Of a stretch of DNA of 64,000 nucleotides, positions 8,308 to 17,345 are shown piece by piece. The notes below the pieces were generated by a model. That model ran no database searches. It worked only from the letters and a program-made list of their open reading frames with translations, and was not told the origin of the DNA. The DNA is taken from contig JACPFT010000013.1 in NCBI GenBank assembly GCA_016182845.1, positions 124,001-188,000 on the forward strand, written 5' to 3'. The stretch is from Gammaproteobacteria bacterium (GTDB taxonomy: Bacteria > Pseudomonadota > Gammaproteobacteria > Enterobacterales > Permianibacteraceae). Position 1 is the stretch's first letter, and each line of letters begins with the position of its first letter. The translations under genes and the position numbers were made by a program.

Positions 8308-8781
8308 TCAGGCTCCAGCGACAAGAGGAAAGCGGCGTGCGACTAAATTCTTGAACCATTCCAGGTACAGGCCATAGGGCCGGCCCAGGAAACCGGACAA
8401 CAGGGTGGCGGTGGCGGCGGCCTTGAGGATGCCGTCCAGCTGGGCGCCGCCCAGCAGCATATTGCTGACGTAGAGCGGCAACTGGAAGGACAGGAAGATC
8501 AGGGTGTCGACCCAGTAGCGCCGCCAGGCGGAGCTGGCCGGGCCGGTGGCGCTGCGGCCCAGGACCCAGTCGCGCCACAGGCCGTAGGGCCGACCGATCA
8601 AGGTGTTGAGCACCAGGGCCACGGCACGCACCTGCAGATGCTCAGCGAAGGACAGGCCGGCGACGAGCAGCTCGATGGGCGCCGCCACCGCATAGGAGAA
8701 GCTGTTCATCACGAACACGTCGACCAGGAAGTCATGGGCGCGCTTCCGCCAGTCAGGGGAAGCGGGCATGGGATCCGACAT
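8308..8781 (-). CDS. alaE: L-alanine exporter AlaE
   Basis: A 157-residue inner-membrane protein with four hydrophobic segments. It carries the paired RPYGLWRD and RPYGLYLEW motifs found in AlaE, plus the characteristic central stretch WVDTLIFLSFQLPLYVSNML. Length is close to E. coli AlaE (149). AlaE exports L-alanine to stop toxic build-up, for example from dipeptide breakdown; in E. coli it is induced by alanine through Lrp. The start ATG at 8781 lacks a strong Shine-Dalgarno; ATG 8769 is an alternative. The racemase gene follows after 3 nt. The 172-nt gap upstream is shared with a divergent protease gene. Confidence 0.85.
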   Translation of the reverse strand: MSDPMPASPDWRKRAHDFLVDVFVMNSFSYAVAAPIELLVAGLSFAEHLQVRAVALVLNTLIGRPYGLWRDWVLGRSATGPASSAWRRYWVDTLIFLSFQLPLYVSNMLLGGAQLDGILKAAATATLLSGFLGRPYGLYLEWFKNLVARRFPLVAGA

Positions 8782-8953
8782 GGGGGTGTACCGCTGAGGT
8801 TCGGTGGATACCGCGAAGATGCGAATTGTGTTCGCCACAAGACTCGCATCACCGAATAAGCATATTCTATGTGGTTGCATGCTGCAGCGCAATAACCGGC
8901 AGGGGCGCGCTTGGGTTATGGTAGGCTCCCGCCTCCCGGAACAGCGCCTGCCC

Positions 8954-9694
8954 ATGCCCATCGCCCCCCCGAAAAACGACTCCCCGAGCCATGCCAGCTC
9001 CCACTGGCCGGCCCTGCTCCTGGCGGCGGGCCTGTCCCTGGCACTGCTGCTCCTGCCCCGCTACCTGCCGGCGGCCGGGCTCCTGGCCCTGCCCCTGCGC
9101 TGGCTGGCCACCCTGTTCCACGAACTGGGGCATGGCCTCGCCGCCCTGGCCCTGGGCGGGCAGTTCGAGCAGCTGGCCCTGCATGCCAATGGTTCCGGCG
9201 TGGCCTGGCACCGGGGCGCCTACGGCAGTGGGGCCCTGGCCTTGATCGCCGCCGCCGGCCCCCTGGGTCCGCCCCTGGGCGCCCTGGCCCTGTTCCGGGC
9301 GGCACGCGGTCCGCGCACCGCCCCTGCCGCGCTCTGGTGCCTCGCCCTGCTGATGGTCGCGGCCTTGCTGCTCTGGGTGCGCACGGCCTTCGGCCTGGTT
9401 TTCGTGGCCAGCCTGAGCGCCCTGTTCCTGGCCCTGGCCTGGCGCGGCTCGGCCCGCCTGGCCCAGGTGGTCCTGGCCTTCCTGGCCATCCAGATGAGCC
9501 TGGCCAGCTTCGCCAATGCCGACTATCTGTTCACCGAGAGCGCCGCCACCGGCAGCGGGCCCATGCCCTCGGACACCGCCCAGATCGCCCTGGCCCTGGG
9601 CTTCAGCGCCGGCTTCTGGGGCCTGGTCCTGGCCGGGGTCTCCCTGCTGATCCTGGGCCTGGGCCTGCGCTGGGTGGCCGCTCCCCGGCGCTGA
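8954..9694 (+). CDS. M50-like membrane metalloprotease
   Basis: A 246-residue polytopic protein. HELGH at 56-60 lies in a hydrophobic segment, as in site-2 protease-type (M50B) intramembrane zinc peptidases. The rest forms about five further hydrophobic helices with a GPLGPPLG loop. No PDZ domain is present, so it is not RseP. ATG 8954 (MPIAPPKND) is chosen because the first TM helix follows directly; an in-frame ATG at 8918 is possible. Substrates are unknown. It is divergent from alaE. Confidence 0.6.
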   Translation: MPIAPPKNDSPSHASSHWPALLLAAGLSLALLLLPRYLPAAGLLALPLRWLATLFHELGHGLAALALGGQFEQLALHANGSGVAWHRGAYGSGALALIAAAGPLGPPLGALALFRAARGPRTAPAALWCLALLMVAALLLWVRTAFGLVFVASLSALFLALAWRGSARLAQVVLAFLAIQMSLASFANADYLFTESAATGSGPMPSDTAQIALALGFSAGFWGLVLAGVSLLILGLGLRWVAAPRR

Positions 9695-9788
9695 GCCGAG
9701 CGGCCCCCGCCCGTTGCGCGTAAACTGTCGGCCACGCCTCCCCCGCCGCAGCACGCGGCACCAACCCGAGCCCGAACCGAGTCCCCCC

Positions 9789-11183
9789 ATGTCAGAGTCC
9801 GAACACGCTTTCTCCGCCCTGCCCCTACTGCCCGCCCTCTTGGACAACCTAGAAAGCCTGGGCTTCGAGCGGATGACCCCCATCCAGGCCCAGAGCCTGC
9901 CAGGGGTCCTGGCCGGCCGGGACCTGATCGCCAAGGCCAAGACCGGCAGCGGAAAGACCGCCGCCTTCGGCCTCGGCATCCTGCAGAAGCTCAATATCGC
10001 CTTCTTCGGCGCCCAGGCCCTGGTGCTCTGCCCGACCCGCGAGCTGGCCGACCAGGTCACCAAGGAAATCCGCCGCCTGGCGCGCAGCTTGCCCCATGTG
10101 AAGGTGGTCACCCTCACCGGCGGCAGCCCCATCGGCCCGCAGGTCGGCAGCCTGGAGCATGGCGGCCATATCATCGTCGGCACGCCCGGCCGCGTGCTCG
10201 ATCACCTCAATCGCCAGAGCCTGGACCTGCGCCAGATCCACACCCTGGTCCTGGACGAGGCGGATCGCATGCTGGACATGGGCTTCATGGCCGAGGTGGA
10301 GGAAATCCTCGGCTTCTGCCCGCGTACTCGCCAGACCCTGCTGTTCTCCGCCACCTACCCGGAAGGCATCGCCGAGCTGTCCGCCGCCATCCAGCGCGAG
10401 CCCCTGGAGATCAGCGTCGAAGCCACCCACGACCAGGCCGCCATCGAACAACTGGCCTTCCCCGTCGAGGACGAGGGCGACAAGCCCGCCGCCCTGAAGA
10501 AGCTCTTGGGCCATTACCGGCCGGAATCGGTGGTGATCTTCTGCAATACCAAGGTCGATTGCCAGAAAGTCACCGCCGATCTCCAGGGCAGCGGCTACGA
10601 GGCCATGGCCTTGAACGGCGATCTGGAACAGCGCGACCGCGAGCTCGTGCTCCTGCGCTTCACCAACCGCAGCGTGCCCATCCTGGTGGCCACCGATGTC
10701 GCCGCCCGCGGCCTGGACATCAAGGAGCTGGCCTGCGTCATCAATTACGAGCTGGCCCATGATCCGGAAGTCTATGTGCACCGCATAGGCCGCACCGGCC
10801 GCGCCGGCGCCAAGGGCCTGGCCCTGTCCCTGGTGAGCCCGGCCCAGCACGCCCGCCTCGTGCACCTCCAAGCCTATCTGGAGCTAGACCTCCCCAAGGG
10901 CAGGCTGGACGCGCTGAAGGCCGATGCCCAGCACAAGATGGCCTCGACCATGGTGACCTTAGGGATCGAGGCCGGACGCAAACAAAAAATCCGCCCCGGC
11001 GACATCCTGGGCGCGCTCACCGGCGGCGAGATCGGCCTGCCGGCCGTGCTGATCGGCAAGATCGACATCGGCGACAACCAGAGCTTCGTGGCCGTGGACA
11101 AGAGCATCGTCGACAAGGCCTTCAAGCGCCTGCAGAACGGCAAGATCAAGGGCAAGTCCTGGCGCATCCGGTGGGTGAAATAA
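9789..11183 (+). CDS. dbpA: ATP-dependent RNA helicase DbpA
   Basis: A 464-residue DEAD-box helicase. Motifs in order: Q motif (FERMTPIQ, 26-33), motif I KTGSGKT (51-57), PTREL, TGG, TPGR, VLDEAD (II), SAT (III), then ATDVAARGLD and HRIGRTGRAG in the second RecA domain. The tail after about residue 385 (KIRPGDILGAL, IGKIDIGDNQSFVAV) is the DbpA RNA-binding domain. DbpA unwinds helix 92 region of 23S rRNA during 50S assembly. The stop codon overlaps the ATG of the next helicase gene (TAATG), indicating coupled translation. Confidence 0.93.
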   Translation: MSESEHAFSALPLLPALLDNLESLGFERMTPIQAQSLPGVLAGRDLIAKAKTGSGKTAAFGLGILQKLNIAFFGAQALVLCPTRELADQVTKEIRRLARSLPHVKVVTLTGGSPIGPQVGSLEHGGHIIVGTPGRVLDHLNRQSLDLRQIHTLVLDEADRMLDMGFMAEVEEILGFCPRTRQTLLFSATYPEGIAELSAAIQREPLEISVEATHDQAAIEQLAFPVEDEGDKPAALKKLLGHYRPESVVIFCNTKVDCQKVTADLQGSGYEAMALNGDLEQRDRELVLLRFTNRSVPILVATDVAARGLDIKELACVINYELAHDPEVYVHRIGRTGRAGAKGLALSLVSPAQHARLVHLQAYLELDLPKGRLDALKADAQHKMASTMVTLGIEAGRKQKIRPGDILGALTGGEIGLPAVLIGKIDIGDNQSFVAVDKSIVDKAFKRLQNGKIKGKSWRIRWVK

Positions 11184-12349
11184 TGGCCGGTGCGAGCTTC
11201 GCCGAGCTAGGCCTGAGCCCGGCCCTGTGCACGCCCCTGGGCGAGCTGGGCTATAGGGCGCCCACGGCGATCCAAGAGGCCGCCATTCCCCTCGTCCTGG
11301 CCGGCAAGGATCTCCTGGCCGGTGCCCAGACCGGCTCGGGCAAGACCGCCGCCTTCGCCCTGCCGCTGTTGCAGCGTCTCAGCGAGAGCGAGGCACAGCC
11401 GGGCAAGGGCAATGGCCTGCGCGCCTTGGTCCTGGCACCGACCCGCGAGCTGGCCCAGCAACTGGGCCAGGCCTTCAAGACCTATGGCCGGGCCCTGCCC
11501 CGGCCCCTGAAGATCCTCAGCGTCTACGGCGGTCCCTCCATCAACCCGCAGATGCTGGCCCTGCGCGGCGGCGCCGATGTCCTGGTGGCCACGCCCGGTC
11601 GCCTGCTGGATTTGGTGGAACAGAATGCCGTCGTCTTAAGCCGCGTCGAGGCCCTGGTCCTGGACGAGGCCGATAAATTGCTCAACCTGGGCTTCAGCGA
11701 GGAACTGGCCAAGGTCTTCGCCCTGCTGCCGAAACGCCGGCAGAGCCTGTTGTTCTCCGCCACCTTCCCCGAGGCGGTCCAGGTCCTGGCGGAGAATCTT
11801 CTGCACCAGGCCGAGCGCATCGAGGTCGCCGCCGAGGACAAGCCGGTCATCAGCCAGCGGGTGTTCACGGTCGATAAAGAACGAAAAAACGCCCTGCTGA
11901 TCCATCTGCTCAAGAACGAGGCCTGGTCCCGGGTCCTGGTCTTCGCCAGCGCGAAACACACCTGCAACCGCCTGATAGAAAAACTCGCCAAGGCCAAGAT
12001 CCGCGCGGCGGCCCTGCACAGCGACCTGAGTCAAGGCGCCCGCGACACCGCCCTGCGCGAGTTCAAGTCCGGAAAATTACGCATCCTCATCGCCACCGAC
12101 GTGGCGGCGCGCGGCATCGACATCGAGTCCCTGCCCTGCGTCATCAACTTCGAGCTGCCGCGCTCACCCAACGACTATATCCACCGCATAGGCCGCACCG
12201 GCCGCGCCGGCCAGGCGGGCACGGCTCTGGCCCTGATCTGCCCCGAGGAATACGCCCATTTCGCCGTGATCGAGAAGCGCATGAAACAGCGCCTGGAACG
12301 GGAGAGCGTGGCGGGATTCGAGGTGAAGGAAGCGCAAGCGGACCGGTAG
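11183..12349 (+). CDS. rhlE: DEAD-box RNA helicase, RhlE-like
   Basis: A 388-residue helicase with Q motif (GYRAPTAIQ), AQTGSGKT, PTRELAQQ, TPGRLLD, VLDEAD, SATFPE, ATDVAARGIDIESL and HRIGRTGRAG. There is a short basic tail without an extra RNA-binding domain. FAELGL at the N-terminus is typical of RhlE. RhlE-type helicases remodel rRNA and act in RNA turnover. The start ATG overlaps the dbpA stop by 1 nt; a GTG at 11171 is the alternative. A repeat pair directly overlaps and follows the stop codon. Confidence 0.85.
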   Translation: MAGASFAELGLSPALCTPLGELGYRAPTAIQEAAIPLVLAGKDLLAGAQTGSGKTAAFALPLLQRLSESEAQPGKGNGLRALVLAPTRELAQQLGQAFKTYGRALPRPLKILSVYGGPSINPQMLALRGGADVLVATPGRLLDLVEQNAVVLSRVEALVLDEADKLLNLGFSEELAKVFALLPKRRQSLLFSATFPEAVQVLAENLLHQAERIEVAAEDKPVISQRVFTVDKERKNALLIHLLKNEAWSRVLVFASAKHTCNRLIEKLAKAKIRAAALHSDLSQGARDTALREFKSGKLRILIATDVAARGIDIESLPCVINFELPRSPNDYIHRIGRTGRAGQAGTALALICPEEYAHFAVIEKRMKQRLERESVAGFEVKEAQADR

Positions 12350-12406
12350 GTCCCGCTTCAGCGGGACTGGCGACCGCTCGGATTGTCCGGCTGAAGCCGG
12401 ACCTAC
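12346..12406. repeat. GTAGGTCC-type palindromic repeat pair
   Basis: Two hairpin units: 12346-12367 (GTAGGTCCCGCTTCAGCGG, ending GAC) and 12385-12406 (GTCCGG, CTGAAG, CCGGACCTAC) in opposite orientation. Close relatives occur at 49601-49691, 55645-55707 and, degenerate, at 58845-58866, always at gene ends. They form the whole gap between rhlE and modA and could act as a weak bidirectional terminator. Confidence 0.75.
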
Positions 12407-12408
12407 GG

Positions 12409-13152
12409 CTATGGCAGACCGTAACCGAAGCCGGCGATCAGCTTCCGCGCCGCCGCGCTACGCAAATACGCCAGAAACGCCCGGCCCGCCGGGCCGTCCT
12501 TGAGCAGGACCGCATCCTGGCGCAGGGGCGCGTGCTGGTCCTCCGGGATCACCCAGGCCGAACCGCCCGTGAGCCGGCCGTCCCGCTCGATCTGCGCCAG
12601 GGCCACGAAGCCCAGCTCGGCATTGCCGGTCAGGACGAACTGGTGAGCCTGGGCGATGTTCTCGCCCATGACCAGTTTCGCCTGCAAGCCCTGCCACAGC
12701 CCCCGCTTCTCCAGCACCGCCCGTGCGGCGGCACCATAGGGCGCGAGTTTGGGGTTGGCCAGGGCCAGGTGCTGGAATATCCCGCCCTCCAGAATCCGTC
12801 CCTCCCCGTCCACATAGCCGGGCTTGGCGCTCCACAGGGCCAGGCGGCCCAGGGCATAGGTCTGGCGCGTGCCGGGCACGGCCTTGCCGCCCTGCTCCAG
12901 CTTCTCGGGCGTGGCGCTGTCCGCCGCCAGCAAGAGCTCGAAGGGCGCGCCGTGGAGGATCTGGGCGTAGAACTTTCCCGTGGCGCCCGTGGACAGCTCC
13001 AGGCGGTGTCCGCTGGCGCGCTGGAAATCCGCCGCCAAGGCCTTCATGGGCGCGGCGAAATTGGCCGCCACGGCAACGCGCAGGGTGTCGGCGCGGCAGG
13101 CGAGGGGAAGGCTGAGCAGGCTCAAGGCCAGCAGACAGGACCAGGGAGACAT
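12409..13152 (-). CDS. modA: Molybdate ABC transporter substrate-binding protein
   Basis: A 247-residue protein with a Sec signal peptide (about 1-21, ending ACRA). The mature N-terminus LRVAVAANFAAPMKAL, LSTGATGKFYAQILHGAPF and LLAADSATPEKLEQGG are standard ModA segments, and GENIAQAHQFV is the conserved hinge-side loop. ModA binds molybdate or tungstate in the periplasm and delivers it to ModBC. No modB or modC is adjacent; pgl lies 69 nt upstream on the same strand. Partner genes must be elsewhere. Confidence 0.88.
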   Translation of the reverse strand: MSPWSCLLALSLLSLPLACRADTLRVAVAANFAAPMKALAADFQRASGHRLELSTGATGKFYAQILHGAPFELLLAADSATPEKLEQGGKAVPGTRQTYALGRLALWSAKPGYVDGEGRILEGGIFQHLALANPKLAPYGAAARAVLEKRGLWQGLQAKLVMGENIAQAHQFVLTGNAELGFVALAQIERDGRLTGGSAWVIPEDQHAPLRQDAVLLKDGPAGRAFLAYLRSAAARKLIAGFGYGLP

Positions 13153-13221
13153 TGCGGTACCGGGAAAGGCATCAGGAATGCGCCATGATAGGCCATGCCC
13201 GGCGGCCCCGCTTGCGCACCG

Positions 13222-13911
13222 TCAAGCCGGCGCCCAGGCCACCCGCAGTTCCGGGTTCGACAGCACGAGGCGCACCGGCATCTCGCGTACCGCCTCGGGC
13301 CGCAGCAGGGCCTGTTGGTAAACCAGCCATTTGCCGGTCCCGGAAAGCACGAGCCAGCTGGCGCGGGCGGCGCGGAGCGTGGCCGGGGTCAGACTGATGC
13401 GGCCATGGGGGGCGGCCGCCGGGGTAAGGGCGGCGGCAGGCAATGCGCTCGCCAGGGCCTGGGGGAGCTCCGGCGCGTCCGGGAACAGCGAGGCCGTGTG
13501 CCCGTCCTCGCCCATGCCCAACACCAGGGCGTCGATGGGCCAGGGCAGGTCCGCCAGGCGCCCATTCACCTCCGCCAGGCCCAGCTCCGGAGTCGTCGCA
13601 GCCGTCTTCAGGCCGACCAGGCGCGCGGCAGAGGCCGGGCCTTGCAGCAGCGTGCGCCGCACCAGGTTCTCGTTGCTCTCCGGGTCCTCCGGATGCAGCC
13701 AGCGTTCGTCGGCCAGGCTCACCACGACCCGCTCCCAGGGCAGGTCCCGACAGCTCAGGGCCCGGTACAGCGCCTCGGGCGTGCGTCCCCCGGACAGCAC
13801 CAGCAGGGCCTGGCCTCGCCGGTCTATGGCCGCGCGCAAGACCTCGGCGATCTCCCCGGCCAGGGCTTGCGCCAGCTCAGCACCATCGGCGTAGCGGGTC
13901 TCGGTCCTCAC
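13222..13911 (-). CDS. pgl: 6-phosphogluconolactonase
   Basis: A 229-residue enzyme of the DevB/SOL type. LVLSGGRTPEALYRAL, VSLADERWL, ESNENLVRRTLL and LGMGEDGHTASLFP are the conserved phosphosugar-binding and catalytic motifs. It hydrolyses 6-phosphoglucono-lactone to 6-phosphogluconate. The start is GTG at 13911, which overlaps the zwf stop (GTGA), so it is translated with zwf. It supplies the substrate for Edd. Confidence 0.93.
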   Translation of the reverse strand: MRTETRYADGAELAQALAGEIAEVLRAAIDRRGQALLVLSGGRTPEALYRALSCRDLPWERVVVSLADERWLHPEDPESNENLVRRTLLQGPASAARLVGLKTAATTPELGLAEVNGRLADLPWPIDALVLGMGEDGHTASLFPDAPELPQALASALPAAALTPAAAPHGRISLTPATLRAARASWLVLSGTGKWLVYQQALLRPEAVREMPVRLVLSNPELRVAWAPA

Positions 13912-15362
13912 AGGGCGTCTCCGTGCCACAGCCGGCCGTCCCGGGCTAGCAGCAGGTCCGCCGCCAGGGGCCCCCAGGAGCCGGCCAGATAGGGCTCGGG
14001 CCGGCCGCTCTGCCAGGCCGCCAGGATCGGCTCCACCCAACACCAGGCCGCCTCCAGCTCGTCGCGGCGCATGAACAGGGTGGAGCGGCCGACGATGGCG
14101 TCCACCAGGAGGCGCTCGTAGGCGTCGGGCATGGGCTCGGCGCCGCAGGCGGTCAGGTTCAGCTCCACGTCGCGGACATTGACCCCCGAGCCGGGCTTCT
14201 TGCCGCAAAGCTGCAGGCGGATGTCCTCCTCGGGCTGGATGTGGATCACAAGCCTATTGGGCGCAAGCTCGGTGCCGAACAGGGAGTGGGGCACGGCCTT
14301 GAGCTGCACCACGATCTCCGAGCTGCGCCGCGCCAGGCGCTTGCCGGTGCGCAGGTAGAACGGGGTCTTGCCCCAGCGCCAGTTGGCGATCTCCGCCTTC
14401 AAGGCCACGAAGGTCTCGGTGGCCGAGCCCTCCGCCACGCCCGGCTCGTCCCGGTAGGCCGGCACCGCCGCGCCGGCGATGGCCCCGGCGGCATACTGGC
14501 CGCGCACGACCTGGGCCGCCACGTCGGCGGCGGACAGGGGCTTGAGGGAGCGCAGGACCTTCAGCTTCTCGTCGCGCACGGCGTCGGCGTCAAGCGAAGC
14601 CGGCGGCTCCATGGCCACGAAGCAGAGCAGCTGCAGCAAATGGTTCTGCACCATGTCGCGCAGGGCCCCGGCCTGGTCGTAGAACCCGGCGCGGCTCTCC
14701 ACGCCTATGCTCTCGGCCACGGTGATCTGGATATGGTCGATGTGCTTCTCGTTCCACAGGGACTCGAACAGGGCATTGCCGAAGCGCAGCACCAGGAGGT
14801 TCTGCACGGTCTCCTTGCCCAGGTAATGGTCGATTCGGTAGATCCGGCTCTCGGCGAAATGCCGGGCCACCCGGTCGTTGATCACGCGGGAGCTGGCCAG
14901 ATCGTGGCCCAGGGGCTTTTCCAGGACGACCCGCGCCCGCTCGGTGATGAGCTCGGCCTCGTCCAGGTTTTCGCAAATATCCCCGAACAGGTCCGGCGCC
15001 GTGGCCAGGTAGAACACGCGCACCCGCGCCGTCTCCCCGGCCAGCAGGGCTTTCAGGGCGCCGAAAGCCCCCGGCTCGCGCACGTCCAGATCGACATAAT
15101 GCAGGCGCTGCAAGAAGCTCCGCCAGGCCGGCGTGTCGCGATGGGCGGCCGGAATAAAGCCCGCCACCTGGCTGTCCACCCAGGCCAGGAACTGGCCCGG
15201 CTCATAACCGTTGCGCCCGGTGGCGACGATCCGCCCCTCCGGATGCAGGGCCCCGGCCTGGTGACGCAGGAACAGCGCCGGCAGCAGCTTGCGCATGGCC
15301 AGATCGCCGGTGCCGCCGAAGATCACCATGTCGAAGAGAATGTCTTGGGTCGGAGAACTCAT
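13908..15362 (-). CDS. zwf: Glucose-6-phosphate 1-dehydrogenase
   Basis: A 484-residue enzyme. It has the NAD(P)-binding N-terminus FGGTGDLAMRKLLPAL, the active-site signature RIDHYLGKE, and conserved segments VLEKPLGHD, FGNALFE and GKRL. It oxidises glucose-6-phosphate to 6-phosphogluconolactone, producing NAD(P)H. ATG 15362 (MSSPTQ) is taken as start; ATG 15371 is an alternative. It is followed by pgl with a 4-nt overlap. Upstream is a repeat-filled gap, then the GH13 glucosidase gene on the same strand. Confidence 0.95.
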   Translation of the reverse strand: MSSPTQDILFDMVIFGGTGDLAMRKLLPALFLRHQAGALHPEGRIVATGRNGYEPGQFLAWVDSQVAGFIPAAHRDTPAWRSFLQRLHYVDLDVREPGAFGALKALLAGETARVRVFYLATAPDLFGDICENLDEAELITERARVVLEKPLGHDLASSRVINDRVARHFAESRIYRIDHYLGKETVQNLLVLRFGNALFESLWNEKHIDHIQITVAESIGVESRAGFYDQAGALRDMVQNHLLQLLCFVAMEPPASLDADAVRDEKLKVLRSLKPLSAADVAAQVVRGQYAAGAIAGAAVPAYRDEPGVAEGSATETFVALKAEIANWRWGKTPFYLRTGKRLARRSSEIVVQLKAVPHSLFGTELAPNRLVIHIQPEEDIRLQLCGKKPGSGVNVRDVELNLTACGAEPMPDAYERLLVDAIVGRSTLFMRRDELEAAWCWVEPILAAWQSGRPEPYLAGSWGPLAADLLLARDGRLWHGDAL

Positions 15363-15401
15363 GCAAACCATCCGTTAATGGCGCGTATCGGATAAAGGAT
15401 T

Positions 15402-15497
15402 CCGTTCGTCCTGAGTAGCCCGCTACGCGGGCGTATCGAAGGACCTCTCAAGCCGTGCTTCGATACGCGCCCAGGGGGCGCTACTCAGCACGAACGG
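15402..15497. repeat. Paired TTCGTCCTGAG-type palindromic repeats
   Basis: Two inverted copies: 15402-15445 (CCGTTCGTCCTGAGTAGCC ... GTATCGAAGGACC) and 15453-15497 in the opposite orientation (CCGTGCTTCGATACGCG ... CACGAACGG). Each unit folds on itself around GTAGC/GCTAC. Shorter members of the family are at 21223-21253, 36843-36933, 39260-39292 and 41190-41289. Confidence 0.75.
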
Positions 15498-15529
15498 CTA
15501 TTTATCGGACGAGGCAAAGGTCCCTACTC

Positions 15530-17146
15530 TCAGCTTAGCCGCGCAAACAAGACCCCGTGGCCCGGCAGCCGCAGCCGACCTCCGCTGAAGGCACCGCCGG
15601 CCAGGCCATGGCCTTCCAACACCTGCGCCTCGCCGGCCAGCGCCAGGCTCAAATCTACAGCTTCCGCGCCCAGATTGAAGGCGCAGAGCAGGGACTGGCC
15701 CTCGTGCTCGCGCAGGAAGGCGAGCACCGGCTCCGGGGTGTCCAGCATCTGCACCGCGCCCCAGCGCAGGGCGGGCTGGCCGCGCCGCCAGGCCAGGAAG
15801 CGGCGGAAATGCTGGAGACAGGAATCGGCCTGAGCCTCCTGAACGGACACCGCGAGGGCGCGGTGGTCTTCGCTCACGGGCAGCCAGGGCTTGCCACTGG
15901 TGAAGCCGGCGTCGGGGCTCGGGTCCCAGGGCATGGGCGTGCGGCAGCCATCGCGGCCCTTGAAGCTGGGCCAGAAGGCGATGCCATAGGGGTCTTGCAG
16001 GGCCTCGAAGGGCAGCTCGGCCTCGGTCAGGCCCAGTTCCTCGCCCTGGTAGACGCAGACCGAGCCGCGCAGGGACGAGACCAGGGCGCTCAGCATCGGC
16101 GCCAGGGTCGGCGGCGGATTCGCCCCGCCCCAGCGGCTGGCGACGCGGACGACGTCGTGGTTGGAAATGGCCCAGCAGGGCCAGCCCTCACTGAGCTGGG
16201 CCTCCAGTTCGGTCACCGTCCGGCGAATATGGCCGGCGGAAAAATCCGCGGTCAGGAGCTCGAAGCTATAGCCCATGTGCAGCCGCCCGGCGGCCGTGTA
16301 TTCGGCCGTGGTGGCCAGGGAATCCTCGGAGGAAATCTCCCCCAGGGCGGCCACATCCGGAAACTCATCCAGGAGGGCGCGCAGCTCCTGCAGGAATTCC
16401 AGGTTTCCCGGCTGGGTGTTGTTGTACCAGTGGTACTGGAAGGCATAGGGATTGTCGGCGGAAAAGCCGCGCCCGGTGCGCAGCGCCTCGGGCTTAGGCG
16501 GATTGTCGCGCAGCAGGCGATCGTGGAAACAGAAATTAATGGCATCCAGGCGCAGGCCGTCGACGCCGCGCGCGAGCCAGAAACGCAGATTGTCCAGGGC
16601 GGCGGCGCGCACTTCCGGGTTGTGGAAATTCAGGTCCGGCTGGGAGCTCAGGAAATTGTGCAGATAATACTGGCCCCGGCGCGGCTCCCAGGTCCAGGCC
16701 ACGCCGCCGAAGATGGACAGCCAGTTATTGGGCGGCGAGCCGTCGGCCTTGGCATCGGCCCAGACATACCAATCGGCCTTGGGATTGTCCCGGCTCTCGC
16801 GGCTCTCCTTGAACCAGGCGTGCTCCGCCGAGGTATGGCTCAGGACCTGGTCGATCATGAGCTTCAGGCCCAGCCCGTGGGCGCGTTCGACGATGCGGTC
16901 GAAATCCTCCAGGCTGCCGAACAGCGGGTCCACCGCCCGGTAATCGGCGATGTCGTAGCCGAAATCCGCCATGGGCGATTTGAAGAAGGGCGAGATCCAG
17001 ATGGCATCCACGCCCAGACCGGCGATGTAGTCCAGGCGCGAGTAAATGCCCGGCAGATCGCCCACGCCGTCGCCGTCGCTGTCGAGGAAGCTGCGCGGGT
17101 AGATCTGGTAGGTGACGGCTCCGCGCCACCAGGGGGTAAGGCTCAT
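15530..17146 (-). CDS. Cytoplasmic alpha-glucosidase, GH13 (oligo-1,6-glucosidase/maltase type)
   Basis: A 538-residue (beta/alpha)8 glycosidase without a signal peptide. WWRGAVTYQIYPRSF opens the barrel. The catalytic triad is Asp201 (GLRLDAINF), Glu270 (AALGEISSE) and Asp331 (ISNHD). Conserved DQVLSHTS is region I. The length and RSFLDSDGDGVGDLPGI resemble GH13 subfamily 23/17 alpha-glucosidases, which release glucose from maltose and short maltodextrins. It probably acts on maltose delivered by the MFS or symporter genes. A predicted LacI-type operator lies 95 nt upstream of the start. Confidence 0.9.
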   Translation of the reverse strand: MSLTPWWRGAVTYQIYPRSFLDSDGDGVGDLPGIYSRLDYIAGLGVDAIWISPFFKSPMADFGYDIADYRAVDPLFGSLEDFDRIVERAHGLGLKLMIDQVLSHTSAEHAWFKESRESRDNPKADWYVWADAKADGSPPNNWLSIFGGVAWTWEPRRGQYYLHNFLSSQPDLNFHNPEVRAAALDNLRFWLARGVDGLRLDAINFCFHDRLLRDNPPKPEALRTGRGFSADNPYAFQYHWYNNTQPGNLEFLQELRALLDEFPDVAALGEISSEDSLATTAEYTAAGRLHMGYSFELLTADFSAGHIRRTVTELEAQLSEGWPCWAISNHDVVRVASRWGGANPPPTLAPMLSALVSSLRGSVCVYQGEELGLTEAELPFEALQDPYGIAFWPSFKGRDGCRTPMPWDPSPDAGFTSGKPWLPVSEDHRALAVSVQEAQADSCLQHFRRFLAWRRGQPALRWGAVQMLDTPEPVLAFLREHEGQSLLCAFNLGAEAVDLSLALAGEAQVLEGHGLAGGAFSGGRLRLPGHGVLFARLS

Positions 17147-17240
17147 GTGGGGTCCCGATGGGTGAAATCCTGGCGCCCGGTCCGGCCGGGCGAGTTCATG
17201 CCGCGCAGCTTAGCGCGGGGGCCGGCCGCCACGTCGCGCG

Positions 17241-17254
17241 TGCATACGTATTCA
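17241..17254. promoter_or_regulatory. Predicted LacI-family (MalR-type) operator, site 1
   Basis: TGCATACGTATTCA, a 14-nt palindrome with a central CG as in LacI-family operators. It lies in the divergent gap between the GH13 glucosidase (-) and the symporter (+). Near-identical sites are at 30571-30584 and 39164-39177. Confidence 0.65.
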
Positions 17255-17345
17255 GCGAAAAACCGGGCAATTCGCGCGTCCAGGGAGGTAGGGTTAGGGG
17301 CTGAAAAACCGGCCGCAGAGCCGGTAAAACCCGAGGAAAGCCATC

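Noticed and set aside
8782-8953. Possible GATGCGA/TCGCATC inverted repeat as an Lrp or other operator between alaE and the M50-like gene
   Set aside because: Arms are only 7 nt with a long spacer and no second instance was found, so it is within chance expectation.
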